Origin: Streptomyces varsoviensis
GTDB lineage: Bacteria; Actinomycetota; Actinomycetes; Streptomycetales; Streptomycetaceae
NCBI RefSeq assembly: GCF_000718635.1
Contig: NZ_JOBF01000016.1
Location: forward strand, 204,176-268,175
Length of the DNA stretch: 64,000 bases
Direction: 5' to 3'
Shown: positions 45,538-55,117 of the stretch, piece by piece
Layout of the letters: each line of letters begins with the position of its first letter
How positions within the stretch are numbered: position 1 is the first letter of the stretch
Notes under the pieces: model-generated
The model's database searches: none
What the model was told of the DNA's origin: nothing
The model's input: the letters and a program-made list of their open reading frames with translations, nothing else
Position numbers and translations under genes: made by a program

Positions 45538-46937
45538 TGGCCCGCCTCCTGCTCTGCTGTGTTCTTCACGGTGGTCTCGTCGGCCTGCTCCGGGTCCGCC
45601 GGTCCGGCCTCCGCGGGCTCTCCGGGCTCCGCCTGGTCGGTCGGCTCGTAGACGAGGACCGCGCGGTTGTCGGGGCGCAGCCGGGCCGCGGCGACGGCCC
45701 GCACCTCCGCCGCGGTGATGTCCAGGACGCGGCCCACGGCCGTCAGGGCGAGCTGCGGGTCGCCGAACAGCACGGCGAACCGGGCCAGTTCGTCGGCGCG
45801 CCCGCCGACCGTGGCAAGCCGGTCCAGCCACTCGCGCTCCAACTGGGCCTGGGCCCGCTCCATCTCCTCCGGGGTCGGCCCCTCGGCGGCGAACCGGGCC
45901 AGCTCCTCGTCGACCGCGGTCTCGATGTCCGCCACCTCGACCCCGCCGGACGTCTTGACGTCCAGCCAGCCGAGGGAGGGCGCGCCCGCCAGCCGCAGCA
46001 TCCCGAAGCCGGCGGCGACGGCGGTGCGGTCCCGGCGGACGAGGCGGTTGTGGAGCCGGGAGGACTCGCCGCCGCCGAGGACGGTCAGGGCGAGGTCGGC
46101 GGCGTCCGCCTCGCGCGTGCCGTCGTGCGGCAGGCGGTAGGCGGACATCAGGGCGCGGGCGGGCACCTCCGCCTCGACGACCTGGCGCAGCTCCGTGCCG
46201 ATGGTGTCGGGCAGGGTCCCGTCGCGGGGCGGCTGCTTGCCGTCGTGCGGGGGGATGGTGCCGAAGTACTTCTCGATCCAGGCGAGGGTCTGCTCGGGGT
46301 CGATGTCGCCGACGACCGAGAGGACCGCGTTGCCGGGTGCGTAGTACGTACGGAAGAAGGCCCGGGCGTCCTCCAGGGAGGCGGCGTCCAGGTCGGCCAT
46401 GGACCCGATGGGCGTGTGGTGGTAGGGGTGGCCCTCGGGGTAGACCATGGCCGTCAGCTTCTCGAACGCCGTGCCGTAGGGCACGTTGTCGTAGCGCTGG
46501 CGGCGCTCGTTCTTGACGACGTCCCGCTGGTTGTCCATGGACTCTTCGTCGAGCGCGGTGAGCAGCGACCCCATCCGGTCGGCCTCCAGCCAGAGGGCGA
46601 GCTCCAGCTGATGGGCCGGCATGGTCTCGAAGTAGTTGGTGCGCTCGAAGCTCGTGGTGCCGTTGAGGGAGCCGCCGGCGCCCTGCACCAGCTCGAAGTG
46701 GCCGTTCCCCTTGACCTGCGCGGAGCCCTGGAACATCAGGTGCTCGAAGAGGTGAGCCAGGCCCGTACGGCCCTTGACCTCGTGGCGGGAACCGACGTCG
46801 TACCAGAGGCAGACCGCGGCGACCGGGGTCAGGTGGTCCTCGGAGAGGACCACCCTCAGGCCATTGGCCAGGCGGTGCTCGGTCGCTGTCAGGCCGCTGG
46901 TACCGGCCTGTTGCGTGGCCGTGTGACCCATGGGCAT
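45534..46937 (-). CDS. M16 zinc metallopeptidase, active subunit
   Basis: M16 family peptidase of 467 residues. The inverted zinc motif is H62-L-F-E65-H66 with a downstream Glu in VVKNERRQRYDN as third ligand. The C-terminal part (DEELARFAAEGPTPEEMERAQAQLE) completes the half-clam. An acidic tail of about 35 residues (EPGEPAEAGPADPEQADET) follows. No signal peptide is seen, so it should act in the cytoplasm, where relatives degrade or process peptides. ATG 46937 has AAGGGA six bases upstream. First gene of the pair. Confidence 0.94.
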   Translation of the reverse strand: MPMGHTATQQAGTSGLTATEHRLANGLRVVLSEDHLTPVAAVCLWYDVGSRHEVKGRTGLAHLFEHLMFQGSAQVKGNGHFELVQGAGGSLNGTTSFERTNYFETMPAHQLELALWLEADRMGSLLTALDEESMDNQRDVVKNERRQRYDNVPYGTAFEKLTAMVYPEGHPYHHTPIGSMADLDAASLEDARAFFRTYYAPGNAVLSVVGDIDPEQTLAWIEKYFGTIPPHDGKQPPRDGTLPDTIGTELRQVVEAEVPARALMSAYRLPHDGTREADAADLALTVLGGGESSRLHNRLVRRDRTAVAAGFGMLRLAGAPSLGWLDVKTSGGVEVADIETAVDEELARFAAEGPTPEEMERAQAQLEREWLDRLATVGGRADELARFAVLFGDPQLALTAVGRVLDITAAEVRAVAAARLRPDNRAVLVYEPTDQAEPGEPAEAGPADPEQADETTVKNTAEQEAGQ

Positions 46938-47142
46938 GTACGTCCCTTCGCTGCGTGATGACCCGCGTGATGTCCCGCGTTCAAATCGGTCCTGTCACTG
47001 TATGCAAGCGCGCTGACATCTGGCGAAGTTCCCGCCGAGGACCGCCCTTACGGACGGGTCGCGGTCGGGGTTGTCAGTGGGGCGGTCCACAATGGTCGGC
47101 GTCACCACCCCGTACCGGTTACAAGAAGGAGCCGCAGCCGCG
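46938..47142. promoter_or_regulatory. Divergent promoter region M16 / topoisomerase gene
   Basis: 205-bp spacer between leftward and rightward genes. It ends with AAGAAGGAG (47123-47131), the ribosome site of the topoisomerase gene. No other gene is evident; an in-frame upstream start at 47071 is considered leader. Confidence 0.4.
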
Positions 47143-49590
<2,448 letters not shown>

Positions 49591-49636
49591 GGGCGCGTCG
49601 GGCAGAAGGCGGGCGGTAAGCAGCGCTCTGACAGCA

Positions 49637-49672
49637 GGCGGCCGGGCTCTCTGTGCGGGAGGCCCGGCCGCC
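49637..49672. terminator. Terminator between topoisomerase and CobW genes
   Basis: 11-bp perfect inverted repeat (49637-49647 and 49662-49672, arms GGCGGCCGGGC/GCCCGGCCGCC) with a 14-base loop, between the convergent topoisomerase and CobW genes. Confidence 0.75.
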
Positions 49673-49703
49673 GTGCCGTGGGGCCGGGCGACGCCCCGAC
49701 CCC

Positions 49704-50858
49704 TTACGGCCAGACGTCCGCCCGTTCGCCCAGATCGTCGTGGGCGCCGGGGGCGGGTTCGTGGTGCTCCTGGGGGTCGCCTTGCTCCTCGGGGTCCTGT
49801 ACGTACCGCAGTACGCCCCACATGGTCTCCTCGCCCGCTGCCTGGGCGGCGGCCTCCGTGTCCCGGCAGGCTTCCAGTTCCTTGCGGAGGGCTTCGGTGT
49901 CGATGCCGGAGCCGATGAGTACGAGCTGGGTCAGCCGTTCCTCGTCGCGTGCCCAGGGGGACGGGTAGAAGCGCAGGAAGTCGCCGACCGCGTGCAGGGT
50001 GAACTTCTGCCGGCTGCCGGGCACGTCGAAGCGGACGAAGCCCTTGATGCGGTAGAGGCCGGGCGGCCTGCTGTCGAGGAAGTCCAGCAGGCGGCGCGGG
50101 TTCATGGGGGCGTCGGCGACGAAGGAGAGGCTGTCGTACGCGGCGTGCAGGTGGCCGCTGTGGTCCGCGTGCTCGTGGTCGTGGGCGTGGTCGTCATCGC
50201 CGTCGTCGGCCACCAGGTCCTCGAAGGAGAGCTGCCGCACCGCCTCCAGACGGTCCTCCCGGGGGCGGCGGTCGAAGAGCAGCTCCGGGTCGACGCGCCC
50301 GTACGAGGCCGGGAGGACGGGTCTGCCGGGGGCGAGCCCGGCCAGCGTGGCGAGCAGGTCCGTACGCTCCGCTTCCGCGACGCGGTCCGCCTTGTTGAGG
50401 ACCACGAGGTCGGCGAGGCCGAGGTGGCGGTCGAGTTCGGGGTGGGCGGCGCGGGTGCGGGCGAACTCGGCGGCGTCGACGACCTCGACCAGCCCGCCGT
50501 AGACGATGTGCTGGTTCTCGCTGGCCAGGATCATGCGGATGAGTTCCTGGGGCTCCGCGAGGCCGCTCGCCTCGATGACGATGACGTCGATGCGCGCCGC
50601 CGGGCGGGCCAGCCGGTCGAGGTAGTCGTCCAGTTCGCTGGTGTCGACGGCGCAGCACAGGCAGCCGTTGCCGAGCGAGACCATCGAGTCGACCTGCCCG
50701 GCGACGGTCATCGCGTCGATCTCGACGCTCCCGAAGTCGTTGACGACCGCGCCGATCCGGCTGCCCCCGGCCCTGCGGAGCAGGTGGTTGAGGAGGGTCG
50801 TCTTGCCGGACCCGAGGAATCCGGCGAGCACGATGACCGGGATCTGTCGCTTGGCCAA
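49704..50858 (-). CDS. CobW/COG0523 GTPase (metallochaperone-like)
   Basis: P-loop GTPase of 384 residues in the COG0523 group. GFLGSGKTT is at residues 13-21, the metal-binding GNGCLCC motif in the switch region, the guanine motif NKAD, and a CobW C-terminal domain ending near FLRFYPSPWARDEERLTQLVLIG. A His/Asp-rich loop, DDDHAHDHEHADHSGHLH, precedes that domain and should bind zinc or another divalent metal. The TTG at 50858 is chosen for its GGAG eight bases upstream and the N-terminus MAKRQIPVIVLAGF. It lies 19 bp after a citrate synthase gene, so the two are probably co-transcribed. Confidence 0.9.
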   Translation of the reverse strand: MAKRQIPVIVLAGFLGSGKTTLLNHLLRRAGGSRIGAVVNDFGSVEIDAMTVAGQVDSMVSLGNGCLCCAVDTSELDDYLDRLARPAARIDVIVIEASGLAEPQELIRMILASENQHIVYGGLVEVVDAAEFARTRAAHPELDRHLGLADLVVLNKADRVAEAERTDLLATLAGLAPGRPVLPASYGRVDPELLFDRRPREDRLEAVRQLSFEDLVADDGDDDHAHDHEHADHSGHLHAAYDSLSFVADAPMNPRRLLDFLDSRPPGLYRIKGFVRFDVPGSRQKFTLHAVGDFLRFYPSPWARDEERLTQLVLIGSGIDTEALRKELEACRDTEAAAQAAGEETMWGVLRYVQDPEEQGDPQEHHEPAPGAHDDLGERADVWP

Positions 50859-50877
50859 GGGGGCGTCTCCATCGTCG

Positions 50878-52125
50878 TCAGCGCACGGCGGGCACCGGCT
50901 GGGGCGGCGGCGGGCCGGCGTAGCGGGCCGCCGGGCGGATGATCTTCGAGTCCTCCGCCTGCTCCAGGATATTGGCGCTCCAGCCGACGACCCGGGCGGC
51001 CGCGAACGTCGGGGTGAACATCGAGCGCGGCACGCCGCACAGCTCCATGACGACGCCGGCGTAGAACTCCACATTGGTGTGCAGTTCCCGGCCCGGCTTC
51101 AGCTCCGCCAGGATCTCCAGGACGCGCCGCTCGACGTGCACGGCGAATTCGACCAGGGGGCCGCCGAACCGCTCGGCGACACCGCGCAGCATGCGGGAGC
51201 GCGGGTCCTCGGTGCGGTAGACGGGGTGCCCGAACCCCATGATCCGCTCCCCCGCCAGGACGCGTTCGCGGATCCAGGGGTCCACGCGGTCCGGGGTGCC
51301 GATGGCGTCGAGGGTGTCCAGGGCGCGGCTGGGCGCGCCGCCGTGGAGAGGGCCGGAGAGCGCGCCGACGGCGCCGACGAGGCAGGCGGCGAGGTCGGCG
51401 CCGGTGGAGGCGATGACGCGGGCGGTGAAGGTGGAGGCGTTGAAGCCGTGGTCCACGGTGGAGACGAGGTACTGCTCGATGGCCCGTACGCGCTCCGGCT
51501 CCGGTTCCGTACCGGTCATCATGTACAGGTAGTTGGCCGCGTACGACAGGTCGTCGCGCGGTTCGACGGGCGCGAGCCCCTGGCCCAGCCGGTGCAGCGC
51601 GGTGAGCAGGGTGGGCACGGCCGCGCACGCGGCGAGGGCGTCGGCGCGGCGGCGGTCGGCGTCGATGTCGTACAGCGGGCGGCCGCCGGAGGCGGCGCCG
51701 AGCAGCGAGAGCGCGGTGCGCAGTCCCGCGAGCGGGCCGGTGAGCGCGCAGGACCGGGCGATCGCGGGCAGCGCGTCACGGACGTCGGCGGGCAGGTGGC
51801 GCAGGGCGGCGGTCTCGGCGGCGAACGCGGCGCGCTGCTCGGCGTCGGGGAGGGAGCCGTGGCACATCAGGTGCCAGACGTCCTCGAAGCCGCGGTTCTC
51901 GGCGAGTTCGATCGCCGAGTACTGGCGGTAGTGGTAGAAGCCCTCGCGCCCTCGTACGTCGCCCAGCGCGGTCTCGGTGACGACGACGCCCGCGAGGCCG
52001 CGGGGTACGTCGATCGGCGCGTTGGCCCCGTTGGCCGGGTTGGTCCTGTTGGCCCCGTTGGTCCCGGTGGCCCCGTTGGCCGGGTCGGCCGCCGAGTTGG
52101 CCGGGTCGGCCGCGGTGGTCGGCAT
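50878..52125 (-). CDS. Citrate synthase-like protein
   Basis: Citrate (or 2-methylcitrate) synthase family protein of 415 residues. Active-site segments are DHGFNASTFTAR (His of the first motif), GPLHGGAPS (second His), GFGHPVYRTEDPR (oxaloacetate-binding His/Arg) and TNVEFYAGVVMELCG, where Glu stands at the usual catalytic Asp. I recall Glu there in actinobacterial CitA-type relatives too. The N-terminal 40 residues are a low-complexity Ala/Asn/Gly/Thr/Pro run encoded by short tandem repeats. ATG 52125 has AAGGAG seven bases upstream. It is divergent from the helix-turn-helix citrate synthase. Confidence 0.9.
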   Translation of the reverse strand: MPTTAADPANSAADPANGATGTNGANRTNPANGANAPIDVPRGLAGVVVTETALGDVRGREGFYHYRQYSAIELAENRGFEDVWHLMCHGSLPDAEQRAAFAAETAALRHLPADVRDALPAIARSCALTGPLAGLRTALSLLGAASGGRPLYDIDADRRRADALAACAAVPTLLTALHRLGQGLAPVEPRDDLSYAANYLYMMTGTEPEPERVRAIEQYLVSTVDHGFNASTFTARVIASTGADLAACLVGAVGALSGPLHGGAPSRALDTLDAIGTPDRVDPWIRERVLAGERIMGFGHPVYRTEDPRSRMLRGVAERFGGPLVEFAVHVERRVLEILAELKPGRELHTNVEFYAGVVMELCGVPRSMFTPTFAAARVVGWSANILEQAEDSKIIRPAARYAGPPPPQPVPAVR

Positions 52126-52253
52126 GGTGGATCTCCTTGTCTGCTTCCTCTGCTTCTTCTGTTTCGTCTCTTGATCTGACTGTCTATGCTTGACTCATTC
52201 ACTGTCAATGTTGATTGAATCAATGGCCAATCGCTGTCGATACGGTGTAACGC
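52126..52253. promoter_or_regulatory. Divergent promoter region of the citrate synthase pair with TTGATTGAATCAA palindrome
   Basis: AT-rich 128-bp spacer. A perfect palindrome TTGATTGAATCAA sits at 52211-52223. For the leftward gene TTGACA (52201-52207 region, reverse strand) with TAGACA 16 bases on looks like a -35/-10 pair next to the palindrome. For the rightward gene TACGGT (52241-52246) lies seven bases before the ATG, which has no clear ribosome site, so that mRNA may be leaderless. One regulator on the palindrome could control both. Confidence 0.55.
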
Positions 52254-53888
52254 ATGGTGGAGCAAGAGATGGACGGGGCAGATGGCGCTGCCAGTCCTGA
52301 CGGGTCTGTCGGGTCTGCCGGGCCTGTCGGGCCAGTCGGGCCTGTCGGGGTCGGCAGGGCCGACGCGGCGCCGGGCGAAGAGCGGCTGACCACACGGGAA
52401 GCCGCCGAACGCCTCGGCGTGAAGCCCGAGACGGTCTACGCGTATGTCAGCCGCGGCCAGCTCACCAGCCACCGCCGCCCCGGCGGGCGCGGCTCCACCT
52501 TCGACGCGAAGGAGGTCGACGCGCTCATACGGCGCGGCGGCCGGCGCGAGGCGGCGGCCCCCTCCGGGGGCGATCTGGTGGTCCGTACGGGCATCACGCT
52601 CATCGACGCCGACCGCTGCTACTTCCGCGGCGTGGACGCCACGGAACTCGCCGCGCGCTACTCCTACGAGGAGGTCGCCGACTGGCTGTGGACCGGCCGG
52701 ATGCGCCCCGGCACCCGGTTCACGGCCCCCGCCGAAGCGCTGGCGGCGGCGCGTCGCTCGGTGGCGGCGCTGCCCGCGCACAGCGGGCCGATGGACCGGC
52801 TGCGGGTCGCGGCCATCGCCGCCGCCGCGGCCGATCCGCTGCGCTTCGACCTCTCCCCCGACGCGGTACTGGACGCGGCCCGCGGCCTGATCCCGACCCT
52901 GGTCGACGCGCTGCCGGCCGCGGGGCGCCCCGTGGGCGAAGCGGGCGGGGGCTCCGGGGAGCGGGGCGCCACGGCACTGGGGTCCCGTGAGACCCGCGAG
53001 GCCCGCGAGTCACGTGAGCCCGACTGGCGCGTCGGAGCGGCGGCCGACGGTGAGGACGGCCGGGTCGCCGGAGCAACGGCCGACGGGGAAGGCGGCCGGC
53101 TCGTCGGGACAGCGGCCGACGGGGAAGGCGACCGGCTCGTCGGGACGCCGGCGGGCGGGGAAGGCGGCCGGCCCGTCGAGACGGCCGCCGACGGGGAAGG
53201 CGGCCGGTTCGTCGGGACGGCGGCGGGCGGGGAAGGCGGCCGGTTCGTGGAGCGGTTGTGGCTGCGGCTGACCGCGCGGCCATATGACGAGCCGTCGTTA
53301 CGGGTTCTGGAGGCGGCGCTGGTGCTGCTGATCGACCATGACCTGGCCGCCTCCACGCTCGCCGCGCGCGTCGCCGCCTCCGCGCGGGCGCACCCGTACG
53401 CCGTCGTGTCGGCGGGCTTCGGCGCGCTCGACGGCCCGTTCCACGGAGCCGCCAGCGGGCTCGCGCACCGCATGCTCGCCGAGGTGCTGGAGCGCGGCAG
53501 CGCGGCGGCCGTCGTCGCCGACCATCTGCGCGCGGGCCGCCGGGTGCCGGGGCTCGGCCACCGCCTCTACCCGGGCGAAGATCCTCGCGCGCGGGCGCTG
53601 TTCGACATGCTGGCGCGGGTGCCGAGGGCCGCCGAGGCGCTGGCGGCCGCGCAGGACGTGGTGGCGGCCACGGCCCGGCACGCCTCGCTGCACGCCAATG
53701 TCGACCTCGCGCTGAGCGTGCTGTCGGTCGCGACGGGGATGCCGGTGGAGGCGGGCGAGACGATCTTCGCCGTCGCCCGTACGGCGGGCTGGATCGCGCA
53801 CGCCCTGGAGGAGTACGAGGAGCGCCCCATGCGCATGCGCCCCAGCGGGCAGTACCGCGGGCCGCGCCCGCCGCAGCCGCTGCCGTGA
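52254..53888 (+). CDS. Citrate synthase with N-terminal helix-turn-helix and internal repeat array
   Basis: Protein of 544 residues. After a Gly-Pro-Val repeat (SVGSAGPVGPVGPVGVG) residues about 44-97 form an excisionase/MerR-like helix-turn-helix (LTTREAAERLGVKPETVYAYVSRGQLTSHRR). The remainder is a citrate synthase fold. The catalytic parts look intact: DHDLAASTLAAR, GPFHGAASG, GLGHRLYPGEDPR and ANVDLALS with its Asp. Residues 261-332 are an insertion of six 12-residue repeats of the type GTAADGEGGRLV, in a surface loop between helices. The fusion resembles what I recall of SCO5832. It may be an enzyme, a regulator or both. Divergent from a second citrate synthase. Confidence 0.9.
   Translation: MVEQEMDGADGAASPDGSVGSAGPVGPVGPVGVGRADAAPGEERLTTREAAERLGVKPETVYAYVSRGQLTSHRRPGGRGSTFDAKEVDALIRRGGRREAAAPSGGDLVVRTGITLIDADRCYFRGVDATELAARYSYEEVADWLWTGRMRPGTRFTAPAEALAAARRSVAALPAHSGPMDRLRVAAIAAAAADPLRFDLSPDAVLDAARGLIPTLVDALPAAGRPVGEAGGGSGERGATALGSRETREARESREPDWRVGAAADGEDGRVAGATADGEGGRLVGTAADGEGDRLVGTPAGGEGGRPVETAADGEGGRFVGTAAGGEGGRFVERLWLRLTARPYDEPSLRVLEAALVLLIDHDLAASTLAARVAASARAHPYAVVSAGFGALDGPFHGAASGLAHRMLAEVLERGSAAAVVADHLRAGRRVPGLGHRLYPGEDPRARALFDMLARVPRAAEALAAAQDVVAATARHASLHANVDLALSVLSVATGMPVEAGETIFAVARTAGWIAHALEEYEERPMRMRPSGQYRGPRPPQPLP
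53035..53250 (+). repeat. 36-bp in-frame tandem array (six copies) in the HTH-citrate synthase
   Basis: Six contiguous 36-bp units with consensus GCGGCCGACGGGGAAGGCGG plus CCGGCTCGTCGGGACG, diverged by a few bases each. Because 36 is a multiple of three, each unit encodes 12 residues and copy-number change keeps the frame. No spacers, so this is not a CRISPR array. Confidence 0.92.
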
Positions 53889-54096
53889 GAGCCCCGGCCG
53901 CTGCCGTGAGAGCCGCCGGCGCACCGAGGGCGGCGTGGTGAAGGGCGCGGGAAGGGCGTGGCGGCGGGGGCGCCGGAGGGCGCGGTGGCACACCCCGGCC
54001 CGTGAGCCTCCCGCCCCGGCCCATGGCGACCATGCCCCCGACGCGCCTCATACGCCCCGCGCGCCCCTCGCCAAGTGGTAAGCCCCGCCCGCCAGA

Positions 54097-54115
54097 TCAG
54101 GTTAGGCTTACCTAC
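54097..54115 (+). promoter_or_regulatory. Iron box (DmdR1/IdeR-like) overlapping a -10 element
   Basis: TCAGGTTAGGCTTACCTAC, close to the actinobacterial iron-box consensus TTAGGTTAGGCTCACCTAA (16 of 19 by my count). TAGGCT inside it (54103-54108) fits a -10 element seven bases before the GTG start, so iron-loaded repressor would block transcription directly. Confidence 0.82.
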
Positions 54116-55117
54116 GTGAGCACGTGCGCGACCGCTTCCCGTGACCTGTCCGAGCCGCTGGCCGGCACCGCCGCCACCGCTCGGACCTGGCTGCTGATCG
54201 AACAGCCCGGCCCCTGGGGCGCCGACGCCCTCACCTCCAGCCGCCTCGAACCGGCCCTCGGCCGCGCCCTGGAGAAGGCCGCCGAACCCCACGGGGTGCG
54301 CGTCGCGCTCATCCGCCGCCCCGCCCGTACGGCCGACTGCCGCGAACCGGCCGCCCGCCGGGTCTTCGCGGCCCACACCCTGCCGGGCGGCTCCTGGATC
54401 CGTACGGCCGAGATCACCGACCCCGCGCACCTGACAGGGCTGGACTTCGCGGCGCTCGGGGCCGGCGACGAGCGCGGGCTGCGCGGCCCGTACGACTGGC
54501 GCCCGTACCTCGGCGACCCGCTCGTACTCGTCTGCACCAACGGCAAGCGGGACCGCTGCTGCGCCCTGCTGGGCCGGCCGCTCGCCGCCGAGCTGGCGGC
54601 CTCGGACGCGGCCGCGGTCTGGGAGATCACCCACATCGGCGGCCACCGCTTCTCGCCGACGCTCGTCGTGCTGCCGTACGGGTACGCGTACGGGCGGGCC
54701 ACCGCGACCGCCGTACGGGAGGCCGTCGAGGGGGTGCGCGAGGGCAGGATCGTCACCGACGGCTGCCGCGGCCGGTCCGCGTGGGAGCGCCCGGCGCAGG
54801 CCGCCGAGCTGGCGGTGCGGGAACTGACCGGCGAGAAGGGCGCCGACGCGCTCATGGTCCTGCGGACCGAGGGGGCGGCGCCCTCGTGGACCGTGACGGT
54901 CGGCCATCTCGACGGCCGCCAGTGGTGGGTCGCGGTCGAGCGCGGCGCGGCGGACCCGCCCCGGCCCGAGAGCTGCGGCAGCCCGCTCGGCACCCCGGCC
55001 CGGATGGATGTGACGGGCGTGTACGAGGTCGCCGCCGAACGCCCGGAGCGGGTCCGGGACGAGGTGTGCCGCAACGGCGGTCCTCAGCCGGCCTTCTTGA
55101 CGAACTCCGTGGTGTAG
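54116..55117 (+). CDS. Sucrase/ferredoxin-like protein, iron-regulated
   Basis: Thioredoxin-like ferredoxin of 333 residues in the sucrase-ferredoxin-like family. The segment VLVCTNGKRDRCCALLGRPLA supplies cysteines and HIGGHRFSPTLVVLP the histidines expected around a [2Fe-2S] cluster. GTG 54116 begins directly after the iron box and seven bases after TAGGCT; there is no ribosome site, so the mRNA is probably leaderless. Its last 34 bases overlap the convergent ABC-lipoprotein gene. Control by an iron repressor suggests a role in iron acquisition or siderophore reduction, which is inference. Confidence 0.88.
   Translation: MSTCATASRDLSEPLAGTAATARTWLLIEQPGPWGADALTSSRLEPALGRALEKAAEPHGVRVALIRRPARTADCREPAARRVFAAHTLPGGSWIRTAEITDPAHLTGLDFAALGAGDERGLRGPYDWRPYLGDPLVLVCTNGKRDRCCALLGRPLAAELAASDAAAVWEITHIGGHRFSPTLVVLPYGYAYGRATATAVREAVEGVREGRIVTDGCRGRSAWERPAQAAELAVRELTGEKGADALMVLRTEGAAPSWTVTVGHLDGRQWWVAVERGAADPPRPESCGSPLGTPARMDVTGVYEVAAERPERVRDEVCRNGGPQPAFLTNSVV

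Noticed and set aside
53035..53250. CRISPR array
   Set aside because: The 36-bp units are contiguous with no spacers and lie in frame inside a protein.
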